A DNA stretch of 64,000 nucleotides from Stereocaulon alpinum (lineage: Eukaryota; Ascomycota; Lecanoromycetes; Lecanorales; Stereocaulaceae). The translations under genes were made by a program, and so were the position numbers. The notes beneath the pieces are model-generated. The model did no database searches and had not been told where the DNA came from. It worked only from the letters and a program-made list of their open reading frames with translations. This document shows, one piece after another, positions 58,311 to 64,000 of this stretch (position 1 is the stretch's first letter; each line of letters starts with the position of its first letter). The DNA lies in the NCBI GenBank assembly GCA_018257865.1, contig JAEUBA010000004.1:682001-746000 (forward strand), read 5' to 3'.

Positions 58311-58560
58311 CCAGCCTTCCCGGTTGCACATTGCCGTTTTGTGCATCCTCACTTGCTATGTATACCGCTTGGTCAAAGCCCTAGGCGGATGGTGGGACCC
58401 AATGTGCCAGGATGAGATGGCTTTTCTCTACCTCGAAAAGCTTCCCGTTTGCCATGGCGGCTACGATACTGACTTCTTGCCATCCGGTGTATGCTTTCCT
58501 CCAGCATGCGGAGGCAAAGCTGCAGCCCAGCGTCACAGATATTCTATTAGATGACGACAG
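58311..58560 (+). pseudogene. RTA1-like tail relic
   Basis: Only the region of the last two membrane helices can be read: IAVLCILTCYVYRLVKALGGWW, then DEMAFLYLEKLPVC in one frame, and MAATILTSCHPVYAFLQHAEAKLQ in another. The shift lies around 58450. The order and text match the end of the two RTA1-like copies that follow (for example ILTSLHPSYYFLQRAEEI in the next copy). No upstream part was found. Confidence 0.65.
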
Positions 58561-59142
58561 ACGCCCGCTCGGTGTTTCGTTTGCAGGTCTCGATGATGCT
58601 AAACTAACTTGGACAACGATGCAGGTCGGCAATTCGCCGACTGCTTCAAGTATCAATATTGAGAAAATTGGGGAGGTGCAGCAGGAGGATTCTCACTTGA
58701 ATGGATATGGTGTTGGGATACATGCTGACACCATTGAGCAAGTACACATACACCATGATGAGGCTTGGCCGTTGACACATAGGTGTAGGTATAATCAGAT
58801 GGTCAGGTGTCCTGGGTATGCAGGAGGCATTAAATCAGATCTGACTTATTAGCTAAAGTACCAAGTAGAGAATCATTTCGAAAGGTGTTGCTTGATGTCA
58901 TCCCGATCAAAGTTGAGGACCTCACCAGTCCTCATTGTTATGACAAGTGAAGGGGAATACAATATGTCAGTGGCGATAGTAAGGTATTCAAACGGCTAGG
59001 GGCTCATTTAAAACCATGTTATTCACTTTCGCAAAGCCGCTACTTATTCACGAGGCGCAAAGCCCATGTTCTTCTACAAACGTGCGTACCAAACACCAAC
59101 ACGATCCGTGAACATCATCGTCAATATCGGCTACCAGCAACA
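58561..59142. other. Intergenic
   Basis: The frame continues open to 58852 with non-family sequence. No other gene supported. It probably holds the promoter of the next copy. Confidence 0.4.
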
Positions 59143-60141
59143 ATGCCTACCTTAGAAGCTTCGAACAATTGCACCTATGTCACAGCAGCCTGCCCGGTCG
59201 AGGGGTCACCATACGGCTACTATCCCTCCCTGCTAGCCAACACTATCCTCTTTGCCCTCTGGGCTACCCTACTCGCTCTGAATCTGGGTCTTGGAGTGAT
59301 ATGGAAAACTTATTCGATCAGCGCCAATTTAACTGGTGGCTGCGTACTCGAGATGATCGGTTACCTCGGCCGCATGATGCTTTTCGAAAATCCGTACTCG
59401 GAATTAGGATGCGCCTTGCAAATCATAGCAATCTGCATGGCCCCGGTCCTTTTCCTGCGGACCATCTATCTGATACTGGAGCAATACATGGACGCTCTCT
59501 CCTCGTATGGTAGCTTTCTCCGGCGAGAAAAGTATAAAGTCGTCTTCTCTAGCATCGACCTCATCTCCGCATACTTATCGACACTCGGCTTCTTACTGGC
59601 TTCCGGAACTCTAGGTGTTACTCACCAGATCCGGCTCGGGAATAAACTTGCCCGAGTTGGGACAATCATACAACTCTTTGGTCTAGATTCCTTTGCCTGC
59701 TTGGTGACCCTCTTCTTCCTCCATCGCTACTGCTACTTCCGCAACCGGCCTGCTCGCACCGATGCTCCTTACCGGGATTTCACGCGTGCCTTTTAAAAAC
59801 TACCCAAGACTCGTCGCGTTATGTGTTCCAAGCTCACGGTTCCTGGAGTCGCCATCGCCTTTCTGACTATCTAGGTACGCTGCTCGTACCGTTTCGATCT
59901 AGCCATGAATCGCTCGGATAGGCGTGACCAGATATCCTTCATTATCTGCGAGAGCGTCATGTGTCTTCTGGCAGTTGTGATTTTGACGAGCCTTCATCCT
60001 TCATACTACTTCCTTCAACGGGCGGAGGAGATTCTTGTGGCTAAAGAGACTACGATCAGTGTCGGAAAAGGACGAGCTCGGGGTACAGTTAGCACTTCCG
60101 CTAAACCCTTGGAAAAAGATCTCGAAAAGGGCAGGAAATAG
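59143..60141 (+). pseudogene. RTA1-like membrane protein with two in-frame stops
   Basis: Reads as an RTA1-like (lipid-translocating exporter family) protein from MPTLEASNNCTYV. It has the family opening SPYGYYPSLLANTILFALW and five hydrophobic helices, to DFTRAF, where TAA stops it at 59794-59796. The same frame continues with family-like text (VAIAFLTI, then TAG 59872-59874, then VRCSYRF and FIICESVMCLLAVVILTSLHPSYYFLQRAEEI) to a final stop at 60141. Both stops could come from CAA/CAG by one C-to-T change. An intron 59786-59902 (GT...TAG, phase 1) would remove both stops, but it would also delete membrane helix 6. So either a pseudogene or a shortened protein of unclear use. Confidence 0.7.
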
Positions 60142-60522
60142 ACATGATGGACAACTCAAATACACTTCCCAGACTCGCACTAGAGGGGGACTTGATAGAG
60201 ATCTGGGAAGCACAGGCACCAGAGAAACCGCCCGCAAATTCAATGGTATGCATGTAGCGAATTGTTCAAGATCGGACAGATGAACATGCGGATTAGTCAA
60301 AATGCTTAGCTAATTTGAAAGAAATCGGCATGCATTCCAATATTAAGTCCTGACCTGGCAAGTCTATAGACCTCGAAAATCTGCGTAGTTATAGACTTCC
60401 AACACGTGAAAGCCGAACGATGCAACTGAATATGATGCAAGAAATCTTGCAGCATACTTAATCACATCGTCCCTTCAAAAACATGCGCTACTGAATAAAA
60501 TCAACCAGGACCTCGATCTCAC
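60142..60522. other. Intergenic
   Basis: No gene supported. Confidence 0.4.
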
Positions 60523-60880
60523 TTATTTTTCAACCTTCCCAATCAAGTCTAGGATATACTGACTACCGGTGCCTCGAGCTACATCTATCGCCGTCTCCCC
60601 AGCCATATTCCGCAATTGTGGATCCGCATGACGAGCCAGCAGCAACTCCACTACGAATTCGTAACCATCATTAACCGCCGCATGATGGAGCAGTGCCTCC
60701 TTCGCAGCGTGATGTGTGTTCTGGATCCTTTAAATCAATAAGGTAGCCAGCCATGTTCAATTGACTAAAAGAAGCAGCAATCTTCAAGGCCTCGGAAGCT
60801 TCGAAAGTGGGTCCGTATCTGACGTGTAACCTGGCAGCTTCCACGTTATTCACTAAAACCACGTTTTCAATTGGCCACAT
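60523..60880 (-). pseudogene. Ankyrin-repeat fragment, frame disrupted
   Basis: The minus strand reads MWPIENVVLVNNVEAARLH...ASFSQLNMAGYLIDLKDPE in one frame from 60880. Then, shifted by one base, comes HHAAKEALLHHAAVNDGYEFVVELLLARHADP and NMAGETAIDVARGTGSQYILDLIGKVEK to TAA 60525-60523. The LHHAA-x-N-GYEFVVELLLARHADP text is a good ankyrin repeat. The shift lies near 60725. A 45-base intron across it does not close in phase. It is likely a relic or a mis-assembled small gene. Confidence 0.5.
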
Positions 60881-61119
60881 GAATGTAGAATTCGCGGGAG
60901 TGGCAAAATCAAGATGCTAGCAAAGCTGTGGCGAAGCGCCCAGATTGCAGGGTGCCCATAGAATTTTTCATCAAACACTTGATACTTCACTTTCGACGGC
61001 CAGCCCCTCCCAGTATCAATTAGCCAGCCCCTTCATCTACCTAAGAATCAAATAGACTCCATTTCTCACCTTGATGCTATCGCGCACTCAACTCCAGTCC
61101 AACACTGCTCTCGGCAAAC

Positions 61120-62154
61120 ATGTCTAACCCAATCACGTCTAATTTGACCGCCAATCCAACAACACTGACTTTCATCTGCTACCAAGGACAGATGGCCTGC
61201 CAACTTCAACCGTCCATCAAAGAGTCCCCATATGGATACTACCCCTCCCTTCCCATCAATACTTTCTTCCTCAACCTATTCGTCGTCCTGTTCGTTGCCA
61301 ATATCTTCCTGGGCATCAAATACAAAACATGTTCCTTCACTCTCGCTATCTGCTTTGGCTGCCTCAACGAAATAGCAGCCTACATGTTCCGTCTCCTTCT
61401 TATTGAGAAACCTTGGTCCAACACCTTCGTAGCATGGCAAATGACCCTCATTACTCTTGGTCCGACGGCGCTGATGGTGGGAATCTACATCATATCTGAC
61501 GAGGTAATTCGAACGTTCGATCCGGGCCACAGCCAGCACTCCCTTCAGTCTTACTTCTTCGGGATCTCCGAGTACTCTATGGTGGTACTGCAGGTAATAA
61601 GTCTCTTGGTAGCCTACTTCGAACACATGTTCGCGCCAGAGCTGCGTCTTGGAGATATCATTGCTTTTCTCGCCACAATTGGCCAATTGTTTTTCCTAGG
61701 ACTCTTCTTGGTGGCGATGATCGTTTTCAGCATCCAAGCTTCTAGGATTGTCCTTAGAGAGCCACATCCTGGGGGGGAGCAGAGACGGTACGACGATCGG
61801 CCACCATTCTTTCTTCGCTTTACTAAGATCGTCCGCACCAACTATTTCCATATCGCAACCACGCTCGCCTTTCTCGCGATCCTGACACGCTGTATCTACC
61901 GTCTGCTTCTGACAAAAGCCGGCTGGGGCAGTCCACTCATGCAAAATCAGCAGGCCTTCCTTGCTTTCGATAGCATGATGTGTGCTATAGCTGCTCTTAG
62001 TCTTACGATCTGCCATCCGGGGTATTGTTGGCCTCAGATGAGATCTACGGTTGGCTTCTGGAGAAGACGTCGTGCAGAGGACTCGGAGCAGGGAGAGGAT
62101 GTTGAGTCAGCTGATTCTTCCGTCACTGAGGTGCATAAGTGTGGGAGAAAATAA
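61120..62154 (+). CDS. RTA1-like seven-helix membrane protein (intact copy)
   Basis: Single exon, 344 residues. RTA1/RTM1-like family (includes yeast Rsb1, linked to sphingoid-base export, and Rta1, linked to sterol-drug resistance). Seven hydrophobic segments, beginning after the family motif ESPYGYYPSLPIN: FFLNLFVVLFVANIFLGI, CFGCLNEIAAYMFRLLL, WQMTLITLGPTALMVGIYI, YSMVVLQVISLLVAYF, IIAFLATIGQLFFLGLFLVAMIVFS, IATTLAFLAILTRCIYRLLL and SMMCAIAALSLTICHPGY. The N-terminus carries NLT and other possible glycosylation sites. The C-terminal tail is charged (RRRRAEDSEQGEDVESADSS). It is the third and only unbroken copy in a tandem array with 58311 and 59143. Confidence 0.85.
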   Translation: MSNPITSNLTANPTTLTFICYQGQMACQLQPSIKESPYGYYPSLPINTFFLNLFVVLFVANIFLGIKYKTCSFTLAICFGCLNEIAAYMFRLLLIEKPWSNTFVAWQMTLITLGPTALMVGIYIISDEVIRTFDPGHSQHSLQSYFFGISEYSMVVLQVISLLVAYFEHMFAPELRLGDIIAFLATIGQLFFLGLFLVAMIVFSIQASRIVLREPHPGGEQRRYDDRPPFFLRFTKIVRTNYFHIATTLAFLAILTRCIYRLLLTKAGWGSPLMQNQQAFLAFDSMMCAIAALSLTICHPGYCWPQMRSTVGFWRRRRAEDSEQGEDVESADSSVTEVHKCGRK

Positions 62155-62733
62155 GGGCACACGCTTCCACTACCGTTTCAGATGTCCACGTTGAACAGAA
62201 CGTGGGGACGAATATGGTCGATCCGTCGACTCGTTCCTCGGGCCTTGACCTCGAAAACCGCAAAGTTTTGAAGTAGAGGAGGGATCATCTGCTTTGGCAT
62301 AGCTCTTGGGTTGATGAAGGAGTACAAACTTTGGCTGGTGAAAGGGAGAAGAAGAGATAGGAGCAAAAGCGATAACTAGGATTTACCAAGAATGTTGCAT
62401 GCAAAGAGAACAATGCAATCTGATCTCATCTACTCTAGTCATCGCAAAGTGGAATATCTGCAAATATTGACTACACTAGTCACGTATTTGAGTAGAATTC
62501 CCAAACATCGGGTTTAGGTCATAGCATCCGTCATTGAATGAACATAGCCGATGAACACCCGAGCTAGCGCCATGGAGTCCCAAATTGCATCATCATGATT
62601 CTACGTTCATGCCTATTTACATTTCTAATTAGCGATACGCATCTCAAGGTGCAGGCTCTATTGATCTGTGAACACACTTGCTGGGTCTGAAGTGAAAAGA
62701 AACCATATCCTAATAGCCCGGGACACATTGACC
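62155..62733. other. Intergenic
   Basis: 3' flank of the RTA1-like gene and promoter of the DJ-1-like gene; nothing else supported. Confidence 0.45.
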
Positions 62734-63864
62734 ATGGCCCCCAAGGTGGCGTTTTTGATGGCCAACTATGGCCATGACCCTACAGGTGAGGTCGCACGAA
62801 CTCGCAAAGCTCCTATGGTACTCACAGGGCTGTTCAGAGACTGCTGTTCCTTACACAGAGTTCAAAGAGGCCGGCTTTGAGATTGATTTCGTCACTGAAG
62901 CTGGCAATATGCCCGAGTGTGATGCCAAAATGCTTACAGGCATGACGCAGAAGTTACTGGTAGGTAATCTCATAGTCCATGGTCTTGGACCTTTCTCAGT
63001 AATATCTGTACCTGCCCATAGGGTGCCACAAAAGAAGCCGTTGACCAATATAACGCCATGAAAGAAGACATGAAGACCATGGAAGCCAAGAGCTGGACAG
63101 ATGATGGCTTCTCCCTTGATCCATACGACCTTGTCTTCTTACCCGGCGGACACGAGAAAGGGGTCGTACAGGTGATCAACTCCCCCGTGACTCACCGACT
63201 CATGGTCGACTACTTCCCTAAGACGCGAAAGCCTTCAAATAAGACCGTTGCTGCAATTTGTCGTCAGTGACCTTTCTGAGCTATATCTCCCCTTTGATAC
63301 CCTACTCGAGTCTGAGGCAGGCTTCGGGAGCTGAAGTTATCGTCGGGCTTCTAAGCTGTATCTTTCAATTTCAGAAACATATTCCAAGAGAGATGCTAAC
63401 CCCGATATCTCGAAGACGGCGTAATGGTACTTTCGGAATCTTCTCTTCCAGACGGTAAAAGCGTGCTGCACGATGCCACTACAACAGCACTTCCTGGAAT
63501 CATGGAGCAGGGCATATTCTGGGCAACAAGAGCTTTCCTCGGAGACTATTATAAGACATACGGTGCTGGATCGGACAGCGTCCAGACTAGTGTAATGGTT
63601 TTGCTGTCTGTTGTGATTAGCATTGCCCTGACAGATTGACCAGGTTGAAAAGCGGCTAGATGATCCGTCCAAGCAATACTTTAACAGTCTAGGCTCTAGC
63701 CCGTAAGTGTTGCCTTGGCAGCATACAACACTTGAGTGGCTGATCTATGCAGGTTCGTTCGGGAGGATGAGACTTATAACTACATCAGCGGACGCTTCCC
63801 TCCTGATGCCGCACTATTGGCGGAGAAGACGATTTCACTTGTGCAGAAGAGCGTTGGCTTATGA
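62734..63864 (+). CDS. DJ-1/PfpI family protein (Hsp31-like)
   Basis: Six exons (62734-62785, 62838-62959, 63022-63262, 63416-63591, 63644-63702, 63753-63864), all phases consistent, 253 residues. The third intron is unusually long for this window (153 bases) with a GCTAAC branch site. DJ-1/PfpI glutamine-amidotransferase-like fold: VAFLMANYGHDPTETAVPYTEFKEAGFEIDFVTEAG, DLVFLPGGHEKGVVQ and the nucleophile elbow VAAICHGVMVLSESSLPDG with the reactive Cys at about residue 138. Family members act as glyoxalase III, chaperone or stress proteins. GFEIDFVTEAG, LPGGHEKG and FWATRAFLGDYYKTYGAGSDSVQTS are typical of the fungal Hsp31-like group. The exact activity is not settled. Confidence 0.9.
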
Positions 63865-64000
63865 GTGTCGACAGGTAAACATAATTCCGGTCATTGTAAG
63901 TCAATGGAGCGCTTTCCCGTGAGTTTTGGAACGGTGAGCAACTTTTTGGGAGCAATTACGGCCTACATAAATTGCCTCTAGCGTTCAATTTGTTGAGTAT

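Overview
The window is eukaryotic DNA from a filamentous ascomycete (Pezizomycotina, possibly Leotiomycetes or a relative; the class is my inference). The evidence is many short introns of about 44-104 bases with GT...AG ends and CTRAY-like branch sites, genes packed on both strands, and fungus-specific families such as RTA1-like proteins, SigF-like NTF2-like proteins, Lcp5 and Sli15/INCENP. I rebuilt gene models by hand. For every spliced model, exon phases were checked to join in frame, except where a break is reported.

Left part, 1-21.4 kb, is conserved housekeeping. It holds a reticulon (3' part), a CCCH zinc-finger protein, an acyl-CoA dehydrogenase, an INCENP/Sli15 chromosomal passenger subunit with a GC-AG intron, an SSXT-like glutamine-rich protein, histidinol-phosphate aminotransferase, a very long J-domain protein, a TM9/EMP70 membrane protein and a SigF-like NTF2-fold protein.

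Middle part, about 21.4-44 kb, is gene-poor and accessory. It holds two tandem single-pass membrane proteins with a PAN-like ectodomain, an adenylation-only NRPS-like enzyme with an in-frame stop codon, a small secreted protein, a flavin monooxygenase, a clearly broken YtcJ-like amidohydrolase, a Ubc7-type E2 (housekeeping), a predicted surface protein and a cytochrome P450 with a long extra C-terminal tail. The enzymes look like what remains of a metabolic island in decay, but nothing shows that they ever formed one pathway.

Right part, 44.4-57.6 kb, is again mostly conserved: Lcp5/neuroguidin, a PCI-domain (Thp1/CSN12-like) protein, mitochondrial 1-Cys peroxiredoxin, two uncharacterised genes, an eight-exon thiolase-like protein without the usual catalytic cysteine, and a multispanning membrane protein.

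From 57.6 kb to the end there is an RTA1-like family array in three states (tail relic, copy with two in-frame stops, intact copy), an ankyrin fragment, and a DJ-1/PfpI protein with six exons. I found no tRNA, rRNA, CRISPR array or intact transposon. No system in the window is clearly new to biology. The most promising items are the decay series, the P450 tail, the A-only enzyme and the PAN-like tandem pair.
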